NCBI RefSeq assembly: GCF_900115225.1
Contig: NZ_FOVR01000009.1
Coordinates: 1 to 64,000, forward strand
Length of the DNA: 64,000 nucleotides
Direction of reading: 5' to 3'
From: Cohaesibacter marisflavi
GTDB taxonomy: Bacteria; Pseudomonadota; Alphaproteobacteria; Rhizobiales; Cohaesibacteraceae
The translations under genes and the position numbers were made by a program. Numbering within the stretch: the stretch's first letter is position 1; each line of letters opens with the position of its first letter. The notes beneath the pieces were generated by a model. That model saw only the letters and a list, made by a program, of their open reading frames with translations, searched no databases and was not told where the DNA came from. This document shows, piece by piece, positions 56,063 to 64,000 of the stretch.

Positions 56063-56401
56063 GGCTAACCCCCTGTCAGCAACACTGCCTTATCACCGGA
56101 AACAACAAATAAAGCCAAGTTTAGAATCAATTCAGTTATTAACAAATAATTAACATATTTGTACTTTGGAATCAAACACCTATTGGATTTCAGGAAATTC
56201 CATTGCTCTAAAATAATAAACAACGCTGAACATAAACACTGTTTTCACCAAGGAAAAAACAGCCAGATAACATCAGACGATCCCAATAGCTTCATCTACA
56301 CTTACGCATGGATAATCTACCTCTACACTCTGCTCGTTAGCACTTGGATTGAGGTCTTATCCCCTCCTCTTGCCTTTCCGCCAAGGCGCATACACAAACG
56401 C
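56063..56401. other. Intergenic region upstream of the REC-kinase
   Basis: This 339-bp AT-rich stretch contains the promoter of the REC-kinase operon (leftward). The short frame at 56159-56422 has no support. I see no operator or RNA in it. Confidence 0.5.
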
Positions 56402-56438
56402 AAAAAACCACCCGACCATTGAAGGTCTGAGTGGTTTT
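56402..56438 (-). terminator. Terminator after tRNA-Leu
   Basis: On the minus strand AAAACCAC (56438-56431) pairs with GTGGTTTT (56411-56404), with an inner GACC/GGTC stem, followed by a T run. It begins about 20 bases after the tRNA 3' end. Confidence 0.8.
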
Positions 56439-56456
56439 GATGATCCATAAAATGGA

Positions 56457-56543
56457 TGGTGCCCCTGGCCCGACTCGAACGGGCACTCCGGTGAAGGAAA
56501 CGGATTTTGAATCCGTCGCGTCTACCAGTTCCGCCACAGGGGC
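56457..56543 (-). tRNA. tRNA-Leu (anticodon CAA)
   Basis: The minus strand folds as a type II tRNA: acceptor GCCCCTG / CAGGGGC, D arm with GGCGGAACTGGTAGACGC, anticodon stem ACGGA / TCCGT with loop TTCAAAA reading CAA, a long variable arm, T loop GTTCGAGTC, and encoded CCA at 56457-56459. It decodes TTG. Confidence 0.96.
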
Positions 56544-56793
56544 TATTTGAGGGCCGAATATAGAAGCAAAATTTGTCCCGTCAACTCATAACCGTCATAA
56601 ATTTCTTATAGTCAACACGAATTGACACTTGTTTGCACCTTCAGATATGAACGCGACTGGTATTAGCACGCGCAATTGCTTACTTATAACCAACACAACA
56701 AAAAGTCAGAGCCGATGAGAATGAGACCACGGGCGACTAAAAAAGTACCGTAGTGTCTTCACTTGACGCATGAAATCAAGGATAAGAACGGGC

Positions 56794-57375
56794 ATGCTTC
56801 GCAAACTATATGATTGGACGATGGGGCTGGCCAGCAGCCGACGAGCCACTTGGGCGCTCGCTGGCGTTTCCTTCGTTGAAAGCTCCGTTTTCCCCATTCC
56901 GCCCGACACACTGCTCGTGCCCATGGTCATTGCCAAGAAGGAAAAGGCATGGTTTTACGGAGCAATATGCACCGTTGCTTCGGTGATTGGCGGCCTGTTG
57001 GGCTACACCATCGGGGCGTTGCTCTTCACACAGGTGGCAGAGCCTATTCTAGCTTTCTATGGATATGCAGACAAATTCGCATCATTCACCGAGCGCTACA
57101 ATGACTGGGGAGTCTGGATCGTGTTGATCGCAGGGCTCACACCCTTCCCCTACAAGGTAATCACCATTGCCTCAGGCGCAACCGGGCTTTCCCTGCCCGT
57201 CTTCATGGTCGCTTCCATCGTGGCGCGTGGTTTGCGCTTTTTCATTTTGGCCGCCCTGCTCTACTGGCTAGGCCCTCCAATCCGCGATTTCATCGAAAAG
57301 CGCCTCGGGCTTGTCTTCACCATTCTCATGCTTCTGCTCGTGGGCGGTTTCGCTGCCGTCAAGTATCTCTTGTGA
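56794..57375 (+). CDS. YqaA-family membrane protein (DedA/SNARE-associated-like)
   Basis: The 193-residue protein has about four to five membrane helices and the SNARE-associated (VTT) domain pattern: SFVESSVFPIPPDTLLVPMV near residues 26-45 and LTPFPYKVITIASGA near 116-130. It belongs to the YqaA branch near DedA flippase-like proteins. Start ATG 56794 gives MLRKLYDWTMGLASSR, which fits family N termini; ATG 56770 has no ribosome binding site. A DsbB-like gene follows 109 bases downstream. Confidence 0.85.
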   Translation: MLRKLYDWTMGLASSRRATWALAGVSFVESSVFPIPPDTLLVPMVIAKKEKAWFYGAICTVASVIGGLLGYTIGALLFTQVAEPILAFYGYADKFASFTERYNDWGVWIVLIAGLTPFPYKVITIASGATGLSLPVFMVASIVARGLRFFILAALLYWLGPPIRDFIEKRLGLVFTILMLLLVGGFAAVKYLL

Positions 57376-57484
57376 TCCACCCCCGCCCTTGAGACGAATT
57401 GCAGCAGCCATGGCCATTGACAAAATTTGGACACGGTTGCTCTTTAGCGACATATCGGAAGATATATTTCTGAAAGATAGTTTT

Positions 57485-58069
57485 ATGAACCTGACCGCTC
57501 CAATTGGCAAATCCCAAGCGCTGGCTGGTACACTTCTCGTACTGGGCGCACTTTTCATGTCCGCCTGTTCTCTGGGCTTTGAGCATATCGGCGGCTATCA
57601 GCCCTGCCAACTATGTTATGTTCAACGCCATGTCCACTATGCTTTGATTCCGCTAACGCTGATCACCCTGCTCACGGTCTGGCGCAGTCTGCCGCCAATC
57701 GTCGTGCGCCTTGCCTTCATCATTTTGGCTGGAGTGCTGGTCTATGGAGCAGGCGTTGGCGTTTATCAGGCTGGCGCGGAATGGGAATTCTGGCTTGGCC
57801 CGAATGATTGCGCCAATACCATTCCTGTCACCAAAGACGCCTCTAATCTTCTGGCTCAGCTCAAGACAACCAAGCTGATCAGCTGCGATGTCGCCCAGTT
57901 GCGCATTCTTGGCCTCTCCTTTGGCGGTTGGAACGCGGTTCTGTCTTCCATCGAGGTCATCATAGCCCTGTGCGGCGCCTTCCTTTCCAAAGATGCTCTG
58001 GCGCCCTTGTTTGCGCGCCTGCCCTTCCTTGGCAACTGGATGCAGGCCATCGTCAAGAACCGTGCCTGA
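57485..58069 (+). CDS. dsbB: DsbB-family disulfide bond formation protein
   Basis: The 194-residue membrane protein has four helices and the DsbB first-pair motif in GYQPCQLCYVQR. A second pair is plausible: Cys in GPNDCANT and Cys in ISCDVAQL, as in DsbB which passes electrons from DsbA to quinone. The ATG at 57485 places the first helix directly after the start; an upstream ATG at 57410 would add 25 residues. It is probably co-transcribed with the YqaA gene. Confidence 0.85.
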   Translation: MNLTAPIGKSQALAGTLLVLGALFMSACSLGFEHIGGYQPCQLCYVQRHVHYALIPLTLITLLTVWRSLPPIVVRLAFIILAGVLVYGAGVGVYQAGAEWEFWLGPNDCANTIPVTKDASNLLAQLKTTKLISCDVAQLRILGLSFGGWNAVLSSIEVIIALCGAFLSKDALAPLFARLPFLGNWMQAIVKNRA

Positions 58070-58094
58070 TTGCCCCACTTACGGATAAATAATC

Positions 58095-58135
58095 AAGGGC
58101 GTGCGGGTTATAAAATACCCTCGCGCCCTTTCTTT
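58095..58135 (+). terminator. Terminator after dsbB
   Basis: AAGGGCG (58095-58101) pairs with CGCCCTT (58124-58130), with an inner GGGT/ACCC stem, then TCTTT. It overlaps the last codons of the convergent glycosylase gene. Confidence 0.65.
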
Positions 58136-58752
58136 ATCTGCCGATAGAAGGCCCAGAAAAGATGAGCCGCCGCTCCACGCTCGGGCGCCCAAAGCGCTTC
58201 AGCCATAGCCGCAAGAGGTTTCTCACCGGGACGATCATCCAATCCCAGCGCCGAGGCCACGGAAACCTGCAAAGCCAGATCGCCAGCAGGGAATATATCA
58301 GCCTGCCCCAAACAGAAAAGCAAATAGACATCCGCCGTCCATGGCCCAACGCCGTGGAGAGATATAAGCGCACGCCGGATCTCCGATGGGTCCCGCTTTG
58401 CCAACGCATCAAGATCAAATTCGTCTCTGATGGCCTCAACGATCCGTTGCACCGTCTTGATCTTGGGACGCGAGAGCGTACAGGCCCGCAAGTCCTCTTC
58501 GCTAGCATCCGCTAACAGTTGGACATCGCATACCGGAAAACGCGTTGTGAATTTTTGCCAGATTGCGCGGGCGGACGCCACCGAAACCTGCTGGGCTAGA
58601 ATGATCTGCAACAGCCCCTCCAGCCCTGCGGGCTGACGTCGCAAGGCAATCGGCTTACACTGCTCCAGAAGAGGCACAAGACGCGAATCAAGCGCAACCA
58701 ACCGCGTAAGCGACGCATCAAGATCTGCCTGACAATGCAAATAGGACACCAA
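58108..58752 (-). CDS. DNA-3-methyladenine glycosylase II (AlkA-like)
   Basis: The 214-residue enzyme removes alkylated bases from DNA. It is an HhH-GPD protein: the helix-hairpin-helix is LISLHGVGPWTADVYL and the catalytic Asp lies in FPAGDLALQ about 20 residues later. It lacks the N-terminal TBP-like domain of E. coli AlkA, which is usual for short alphaproteobacterial forms. A divergent gluQRS starts 116 bases away. Confidence 0.9.
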   Translation of the reverse strand: MVSYLHCQADLDASLTRLVALDSRLVPLLEQCKPIALRRQPAGLEGLLQIILAQQVSVASARAIWQKFTTRFPVCDVQLLADASEEDLRACTLSRPKIKTVQRIVEAIRDEFDLDALAKRDPSEIRRALISLHGVGPWTADVYLLFCLGQADIFPAGDLALQVSVASALGLDDRPGEKPLAAMAEALWAPERGAAAHLFWAFYRQIKKGREGIL

Positions 58753-58867
58753 GCCCTCTCCTTTTCAAAGATGGATGCTGCCCTGATGCAGCCAATATGC
58801 TGGACGAACCCCACATCTAGAGGCTATCAATGCAGCACGCAACACCAGCCGGACCCCATTTCGCCTC

Positions 58868-59761
58868 ATGCCTGCACTCTTCCGCTTTGCCCCCAGCCCG
58901 AACGGCGCCCTGCATCTGGGCCATGCCCTTTCGGCGCTACTGAATTTCGAGGCCGCAAAACAGACCGATGGCCGTTTCCGGTTGCGCATTGAAGACATCG
59001 ACACCGTACGCTGCACTGAGGACAAGATCACGCAGATGCTTGATGATCTTGACTGGCTCGGCATCCGTTGGGAAGAACCGGTCATGCGCCAATCCGAACG
59101 GTTTGCCTTTTATGAAGATCACCTGCAAGACCTTAAGGCGAAGGGGCTGCTTTATCCATCGCAGGCAAGCCGCAAGGACATTCAAAGGGCCGTAAAAGAA
59201 TGGGAGACAACAGCCAAAAGCCCTTGGCCGCGAGATCCCGACGGCGCGGTTCACTATCCGCGCGCCCTTCTGTTTGAAAAAGAAAAGGATGGGGGCAATG
59301 CAGCTTGGCGGCTCAATATGGAAAAAGCGCAGGCCGCCTATAGCCACCCGCTATTCTGGCAAGAGACCGGCCCTCTTGCCCCCACCTATCCGCAAGCCAC
59401 CCAAATCGCAGCATCCCCACAGGAGTGGGGCGACGTCATTCTGGCGCGCAAGGATTGCCCGACAAGCTATCATCTCTCGGTGGTGCTTGATGACGCCGCC
59501 CAAGGCATCACCCATGTGGTGCGCGGTCAGGATCTCTATGCCGCAACAAGTCTGCACAGGCTGTTGCAAAGCCTGCTCGATCTGCCCGCCCCGCTTTATC
59601 ATCATCACCGGCTACTCACTGACATTGGGGGGCAGAAGCTGTCAAAATCGCGCCAGAGCCTCAGCCTCAGGGCATTACGCAAAGACGGCGTCACCCCTTC
59701 CCAGATCAAAAAGCTGATCCGTTGGAGCGACGCCGACCTTGAAGCCTTTACGGCTGTCTAG
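58868..59761 (+). CDS. gluQ: Glutamyl-Q tRNA(Asp) synthetase
   Basis: GluQRS (297 residues) loads glutamate onto queuosine 34 of tRNA-Asp. The class I HIGH-like motif is PNGALHLGH and the KMSKS-like motif is GGQKLSKSRQ. It lacks the C-terminal anticodon-binding domain of GluRS, as expected. The zinc-site region, which is usually Y-x-C-x-C-S/T-R, reads LLYPSQASRKDI, so the two cysteines are absent. The presence of a queuosine-precursor transporter in the same window fits. Confidence 0.92.
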   Translation: MPALFRFAPSPNGALHLGHALSALLNFEAAKQTDGRFRLRIEDIDTVRCTEDKITQMLDDLDWLGIRWEEPVMRQSERFAFYEDHLQDLKAKGLLYPSQASRKDIQRAVKEWETTAKSPWPRDPDGAVHYPRALLFEKEKDGGNAAWRLNMEKAQAAYSHPLFWQETGPLAPTYPQATQIAASPQEWGDVILARKDCPTSYHLSVVLDDAAQGITHVVRGQDLYAATSLHRLLQSLLDLPAPLYHHHRLLTDIGGQKLSKSRQSLSLRALRKDGVTPSQIKKLIRWSDADLEAFTAV

Positions 59762-59793
59762 AGCCTAGCGATGGTCTAGAGAGTGGCGACGAC

Positions 59794-60750
59794 CTAGTGG
59801 CCCATGATGGTATGCGCCACCGAAATCCAGAAAGGCAGCGTCACAAGACTGACCAGCACGGACAGGGAAATTGTGTTGGCTGACAATCTGTGGCCCACGC
59901 CGAAATGGTTCGCCAGAAGATAGGCATTGACCCCGGTCGGGCTGGCAGCCCCCAAAAGGATCACCGCGGTCCATGCATTGGGCAAAGGCAGAATGGTGGC
60001 CGTAACCAGATAGAACAGCGCAGGAAAAGCCACTGTCTTGATGATTGCCAGCGCAAGGCCGTTGAGGATATCCCCCTGCAAACCATATTCACGCATGCTC
60101 ATGCCCATGGCCATCAGGGCCAAAGGCACAGTCACCGGCACAATTCGGTCAATCACGCCCGAGGCCAGCTCGGGGATCGGCAGCCCGATGAAGCCCCAGA
60201 TACCACCGGCCAGAATGCCCAGAATGATGGCGTTGCGCATCAGCCCCTTGCCAACCTTGAGCAGAATGGCGCCAAAATGCAATGCTTGGCCGGGCTCACG
60301 CGCATAAACCTCAACCATGATGGAGCTGAGCAAGGTCATGATCGGCAGATGGATCGTCAGCAACATGACCAGCGGCACCAGTGAATCCTCCCCGAACACG
60401 GCCGAAATAACCGGAATCCCCAGCAACACCAGATTGGAAAAGCCGCTCGAGATACCAGCCACTGCCAACACGCTTCCTTCCCTCCCAAAAAGAAAGCGTG
60501 TGACAAGCATGCCCAGACCAAACATGGCAAAGACACAAAGAAAGAAGGCGCCCCAAAGGGACCATGGCGCCTGCTCGGACAGGTTGGCCGTGGCCAAAGA
60601 GCGGAACATGGTCAGGGGCAAGGGGACGGTGAAGACGAATTTCGACAAGGCAGCGCCTGCTTCCTTGGGAATAAGACCGCTGAAGATCAGCCCATAGCCA
60701 ATGGCTATCAAGGCAAAAATCGGGAAGACAATATTAAAAATATCGAGCAT
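59794..60750 (-). CDS. AEC-family (auxin efflux carrier-like) transporter
   Basis: The 318-residue membrane protein has about ten helices in two inverted repeats and AEC-type features (FVFTVPLPLTMFRSLA, PLALMAMGMSMREYGL, GAASPTGVNAYLLA). Bacterial members export organic acids such as malate or malonate; the substrate is unknown. ATG 60750 follows GGAG by 7 bases and gives MLDIFNIVFPIF; an earlier frame start at 60822 is less likely. Confidence 0.9.
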   Translation of the reverse strand: MLDIFNIVFPIFALIAIGYGLIFSGLIPKEAGAALSKFVFTVPLPLTMFRSLATANLSEQAPWSLWGAFFLCVFAMFGLGMLVTRFLFGREGSVLAVAGISSGFSNLVLLGIPVISAVFGEDSLVPLVMLLTIHLPIMTLLSSIMVEVYAREPGQALHFGAILLKVGKGLMRNAIILGILAGGIWGFIGLPIPELASGVIDRIVPVTVPLALMAMGMSMREYGLQGDILNGLALAIIKTVAFPALFYLVTATILPLPNAWTAVILLGAASPTGVNAYLLANHFGVGHRLSANTISLSVLVSLVTLPFWISVAHTIMGH

Positions 60751-60949
60751 ATAAGAGCTCCGGAAGGAAGGGGTCGTTCGAGGGGCGTTGTTCCCGGACA
60801 TTAGCAAAAGAACCCACGACAAAGGACCATTGACCGAAAAGACAAGCGGTTCGAGGAAAATTGTGTTGGAACCTGCCGAAAATACAGGGCATCTTAGGAT
60901 GCATGCCCGTACTCTAATGAAACAACAATGTGTGCCTATAGCATAGATT

Positions 60950-62098
60950 ATGACAAGAAACAGCCTGAATACCGATACAAAAAGACAAAAAACGGACAGC
61001 TTTCGTCACGACTTGCGCACACATTTGAGCGCCATTGTGTCTCTGACTGACCTTATCCGCAAATCCGAAGATCAGGAGAAAATAGCCGCCCTTATCGAGG
61101 CTCTGCATTTTGCTGCCAGCAATGCCATGACCATGGTGGAAGGTGGGGCTGAACTATTCAAACAGCCCAAACAGGAGACGATCCTGCTCAGTTGCTGGCT
61201 AAAAGAGTTCGAAGGTCTGGCGTCGCTGCTGGCCAATTCCCATGGCGCGCGGTTTCAACTGGCAATTTCTCCAGATCTTGAAGAGGGTGCCCCCCTGGCC
61301 CCTGCGCCGAGCTACCTGCACCGCACCCTGATGCTATTGCTCGATAATGCCCTCAAATATGCGCAGCAGGCGACGATCACGCTAACCGCCGCGCTCAAGT
61401 CGGACACCGAAATTCTGCTCACCTTATGCGACGATGGCCCGGGCTTTCGGGAGGAAAATCCCGAATTGCTGTTCGAGCCCTATCATCGCGGCGAAGGACA
61501 AGATGCCTCAGATGGCAAGGGCCTCGGCCTGTGGAGCGCACGCCACATTCTTTCCGTCATGGGAGGCACCATCACCGCACAGGAAAACACGCCACACGGA
61601 GCCTGCTTTCTCATAACACTGCCCTTGGAACAAGCCCGCCTTCCCGAGCCGGAAAAGTCGAAGCCATCCAGACCCAGCATCAAGCACGCCCTAACCGAGA
61701 AGCAAGGTAATGAAAAAGAGCGAGCAAAAATCCTCATCGTCGATGACAATAAAACCAATCTGCTTATTCTGGCCGAAATCCTTAAGGCGTTGGGCTTTAG
61801 CCCGATCACCGCACAATCAGGCAGCGAAGCGCTTGAATTATTGAAACACATCCAGCCGGATCTGGCGATCTTTGATATCCGCATGGATGGCATGAGCGGA
61901 TGGGACCTGATCAAGCACATACAGCAAAAGAAAAATCACGCGGCTCTGCCCGTCATCGCCATTTCCGCAGACGACGCCCCTCAAACGATTGCGCCCTTCA
62001 AGGCGTGGCTCAGACGCCCGATTGAAGCGGATACGCTCTATGAGCTGCTGACATCCTGCCTTGCAGACAGCACTCTCGCTCGGCCTAAAAGCCAGTAA
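60950..62098 (+). CDS. Hybrid histidine kinase (HisKA-HATPase-REC)
   Basis: The 382-residue cytosolic protein has no sensor domain: HisKA with FRHDLRTHLSAIV (about residues 18-30), HATPase with LLLLDNALKYA, DDGPGFRE and GKGLGLWSA (to about 230), then a C-terminal receiver (about 260-378) with ILIVDDNKTN, acceptor Asp in LAIFDIRMDGMSGW, Ser in AISADD; the Lys expected near FKAWLRRP is replaced by Arg. It stands apart from the larger signalling island, so it is an independent system; its partner is unknown. Confidence 0.9.
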   Translation: MTRNSLNTDTKRQKTDSFRHDLRTHLSAIVSLTDLIRKSEDQEKIAALIEALHFAASNAMTMVEGGAELFKQPKQETILLSCWLKEFEGLASLLANSHGARFQLAISPDLEEGAPLAPAPSYLHRTLMLLLDNALKYAQQATITLTAALKSDTEILLTLCDDGPGFREENPELLFEPYHRGEGQDASDGKGLGLWSARHILSVMGGTITAQENTPHGACFLITLPLEQARLPEPEKSKPSRPSIKHALTEKQGNEKERAKILIVDDNKTNLLILAEILKALGFSPITAQSGSEALELLKHIQPDLAIFDIRMDGMSGWDLIKHIQQKKNHAALPVIAISADDAPQTIAPFKAWLRRPIEADTLYELLTSCLADSTLARPKSQ

Positions 62099-62137
62099 AA
62101 TAACGGGCCACTAAGCCAGCATCGGTAAAACACCATG

Positions 62138-62165
62138 AAAAAGGGTCCGTAATACGGGCCCTTTG
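62138..62165. terminator. Bidirectional terminator
   Basis: An 11-bp stem (one T-G pair) AAAGGGTCCGT (62140-62150) / ACGGGCCCTTT (62154-62164), loop AAT, with an A run on the left and T on the right. It sits between the convergent hybrid kinase and mutase genes. Confidence 0.85.
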
Positions 62166-62212
62166 TATGTGCCAGCATTTTCATATGCTGGGAGGCTTGT
62201 TTTAAAACAGGC

Positions 62213-64000
62213 TCAGGTCACCAGCTCGGCGATATTCTTCATGATTTCGTTGATCTGGAAATTCTTCGGCGTGTAAACGGCCGCAACTCCATAGCCCTTG
62301 AGGATCTCCTCATCTGCAGGTGGAATGATCCCCCCCACCACCACCGGCACATCATCGAGCTCGGCTTCCTTCATCAGTTTCATGACATCGCCCACCAGTG
62401 CCAGATGCGAACCGGACAGAATGGATAGACCAACCACATGAACACCCTCTTCAAGCGCGGTATTGACGATCTGCTCCGGCGTCAGGCGAATGCCCTGATA
62501 GACAACTTCCATGCCAGCGTCCCGCGCCCGCACGGCAATCTGCTCCGCACCGTTGGAATGACCATCAAGGCCCGGTTTGCCGACCAAAATCTTGAGGCGC
62601 CGCCCAAGCGTTTCAGAGGCCTTGTTGACCGCTTCGCGTACATCGGAAACATCGTCCCCCTCCATGCGAGCGGATTTGCCAACGCCGGTTGGCGCTCGAT
62701 ATTCCCCAAAAACATCTCGCAACACGGCGGCCCATTCGCCGGTTGTCACGCCTGCCTTGGCGCAAGAAATGGAAGGCTCCATGATGTTGGCCCCGGCCTC
62801 GGCCGCCTCGCGCAAAGCTGTCAGCGCATCTTCAACAGCAAGATCATCGCGCGCCTCGCGCCAAGCCTTGATCTTGTTAATGGCTTCCTCTTCAACAGCT
62901 GGATCAACGGTCAGGATGCCACTATCTTCGCCGGATGAGAGCGGGGAAGGCTCGCTTTCCTGATATCTGTTGACGCCGACAAGAACCTGCTCACCACTCT
63001 CGATCCCCTCAAGGCGCTTGGCGTTTGATTCAACGAGCTTCTGCTTCATATAGCTTGATTCAATGGCCGAAATCGCGCCGCCCATTTCTTCAATGCGGAC
63101 CATTTCCTCGCGGGCCTCAGCCTTGAGCGCCTTGACCTTGGCATCAATCGCGGATGACCCGTCAAACAGATCCCCATATTCCAGAAGGTCTGTCTCAAAA
63201 GCCATGATCTGCTGCATCCTCAAAGACCATTGCTGATCCCACGGGCGGGGCAAGCCCAACGCTTCGTTCCAGGCGGGAAGCTGAACCGCGCGGGCGCGGG
63301 CATTCTTGGACAGCACCACCGCCAGCATCTCGATCAGAATACGGTAGACGTTATTTTCGGGCTGTTGTTCGGTAAGCCCCAACGAATTGACCTGCACTCC
63401 GTAGCGGAAGCGGCGATAGCGTTCCTCTTCCACCCCATAACGCTCGTGGCAGATCTCATCCCACAATTCCGCAAAGGCGCGCATCTTGCAGATTTCGGTC
63501 ACAAAGCGCATGCCCGCATTGACGAAAAAGGAAATGCGCCCCACAGCCTTTGGGAAGTCCTCTTCGCTGAGCACATCGCTTGCCTTGACGGCATCCAGCA
63601 CGGCGATCGCCGTTGACAGCGCATAGGCCAACTCTTGCACCGGTGTCGCGCCCGCTTCCTGCAAATGATAGGAGCAGACATTCATCGGGTTGAACTTGGG
63701 CATATGGCTGTAGGTAAAGCCGATGATATCGGTTGTCAGCTTCAGGGATGGCTTGGGCGGGAAGACATAGGTCCCCCGCGAGAGATATTCCTTGATAAGA
63801 TCATTCTGCGTAGTGCCTGCAAGCTTGGCTCTGTCAGCTCCCTGCTCGTCAGCCACGGCTATATAGAGCGCCAGCAGCCAGGCAGCCGTTGCATTGATCG
63901 TCATCGAGGTATTCATCTGATCGAGCGGTATCTGGTCAAACAGTTCCCGCATATCGCCGATATTGGCAATAGGCACACCAACCTTGCCCACTTCACCACG
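62213..64000 (-). CDS. meaA: Ethylmalonyl-CoA mutase-type B12-dependent mutase (MeaA/Ecm), 5' end outside window
   Basis: The visible 595 codons are the C-terminal part of a coenzyme B12-dependent acyl-CoA mutase; the frame remains open to the window edge, so the N terminus is missing. The barrel part has DQIPLDQMNTSMTINATAAW and YSHMPKFNPMNVCSYHLQEAG; the B12-binding Rossmann domain (from about 130 residues before the end) has the base-off signature GLDGHSNGAEQ (DxHxxG). Single-chain length and the acidic linker fit ethylmalonyl-CoA mutase of the EMC pathway for acetate assimilation, rather than methylmalonyl-CoA mutase, but the two can be confused. It links to cobST. A terminator lies between it and the hybrid kinase gene. 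Confidence 0.85.
   Translation of the reverse strand, partial: RGEVGKVGVPIANIGDMRELFDQIPLDQMNTSMTINATAAWLLALYIAVADEQGADRAKLAGTTQNDLIKEYLSRGTYVFPPKPSLKLTTDIIGFTYSHMPKFNPMNVCSYHLQEAGATPVQELAYALSTAIAVLDAVKASDVLSEEDFPKAVGRISFFVNAGMRFVTEICKMRAFAELWDEICHERYGVEEERYRRFRYGVQVNSLGLTEQQPENNVYRILIEMLAVVLSKNARARAVQLPAWNEALGLPRPWDQQWSLRMQQIMAFETDLLEYGDLFDGSSAIDAKVKALKAEAREEMVRIEEMGGAISAIESSYMKQKLVESNAKRLEGIESGEQVLVGVNRYQESEPSPLSSGEDSGILTVDPAVEEEAINKIKAWREARDDLAVEDALTALREAAEAGANIMEPSISCAKAGVTTGEWAAVLRDVFGEYRAPTGVGKSARMEGDDVSDVREAVNKASETLGRRLKILVGKPGLDGHSNGAEQIAVRARDAGMEVVYQGIRLTPEQIVNTALEEGVHVVGLSILSGSHLALVGDVMKLMKEAELDDVPVVVGGIIPPADEEILKGYGVAAVYTPKNFQINEIMKNIAELVT

Noticed and set aside
56159-56422. 87-codon open frame before tRNA-Leu
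   Set aside because: It is AT-rich, runs into the tRNA terminator and has no recognisable protein features.
1-64000. CRISPR arrays, prophage or integrative elements
   Set aside because: I found no regularly spaced direct repeats, no phage structural genes and no att-like duplications; xerD here is the housekeeping enzyme.

Overview
The window is a chromosomal stretch from an alphaproteobacterium, most likely a marine Hyphomicrobiales (Cohaesibacter-like is my guess; the genus cannot be fixed from sequence alone). Indicators are the block Suv3-type helicase / S4 protein / fdxA / carD, the aerobic-type cobaltochelatase genes cobS-cobT, DUF3108 beside rpmB, aroK-aroB-CNNM protein, xerD-accA, and an ethylmalonyl-CoA-type mutase at the right edge. 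Coding density is high and nearly all genes are ordinary chromosomal ones. The only mobile element is an IS200/IS605-type insertion at the extreme left.

Layout. 1-0.64 kb: IS200-type element with terminal hairpins and a 5' hairpin that buries the transposase ribosome binding site. 0.67-5.1 kb: membrane transporter-like protein, tRNA-Arg(CCT), nuclease-fold secreted protein, M48 metalloprotease lipoprotein. 5.1-10.9 kb: carD, a non-coding interval with a perfect FNR/FixK box and two terminator-like hairpins, fdxA, S4 protein, large Suv3/MgpS-type helicase. 11.8-14.2 kb: DUF3108 protein, rpmB, queuosine-precursor transporter. 14.4-25.7 kb: phytase-like protein, cobT, cobS, DnaJ-domain protein, bolA, CNNM/CorC protein, aroB, aroK, small membrane protein, xerD, accA. 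26-39.7 kb: L,D-transpeptidase, soluble chemoreceptor, znuA with a Zur-like site, ppk2, MscS-type channel, SCP lipoprotein, acetyltransferase, DUF924, tusA, D,D-carboxypeptidase, M20 amidohydrolase. 39.8-43.1 kb: TauE/SafE exporter and a three-gene NitT/TauT-type ABC importer.

43.6-47.5 kb holds the most notable locus: a two-gene operon for a complete [FeFe]-hydrogenase with all H-cluster cysteines and an N-terminal ferredoxin relay, preceded by a fusion of the NuoF C-terminal iron-sulfur domain with a GltD/NfnB-type flavin oxidoreductase. [FeFe]-hydrogenases are uncommon in Alphaproteobacteria. No hydEFG maturases lie in the window. The leader has a degenerate FNR-like site and mutually exclusive hairpins.

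47.5-56.1 kb is a signalling island: a REC plus degenerate kinase protein, a histidine-kinase-like protein without a recognisable ATP-binding domain, a giant CheB-CheR-PAS-GAF-histidine kinase, a single-domain response regulator and a REC-histidine kinase. 56.4-64 kb: tRNA-Leu(CAA), YqaA-family membrane protein, DsbB-like protein, AlkA-like glycosylase, gluQRS, AEC transporter, hybrid kinase, and the 3' part of a B12-dependent mutase, whose cofactor the cobST products help to make.
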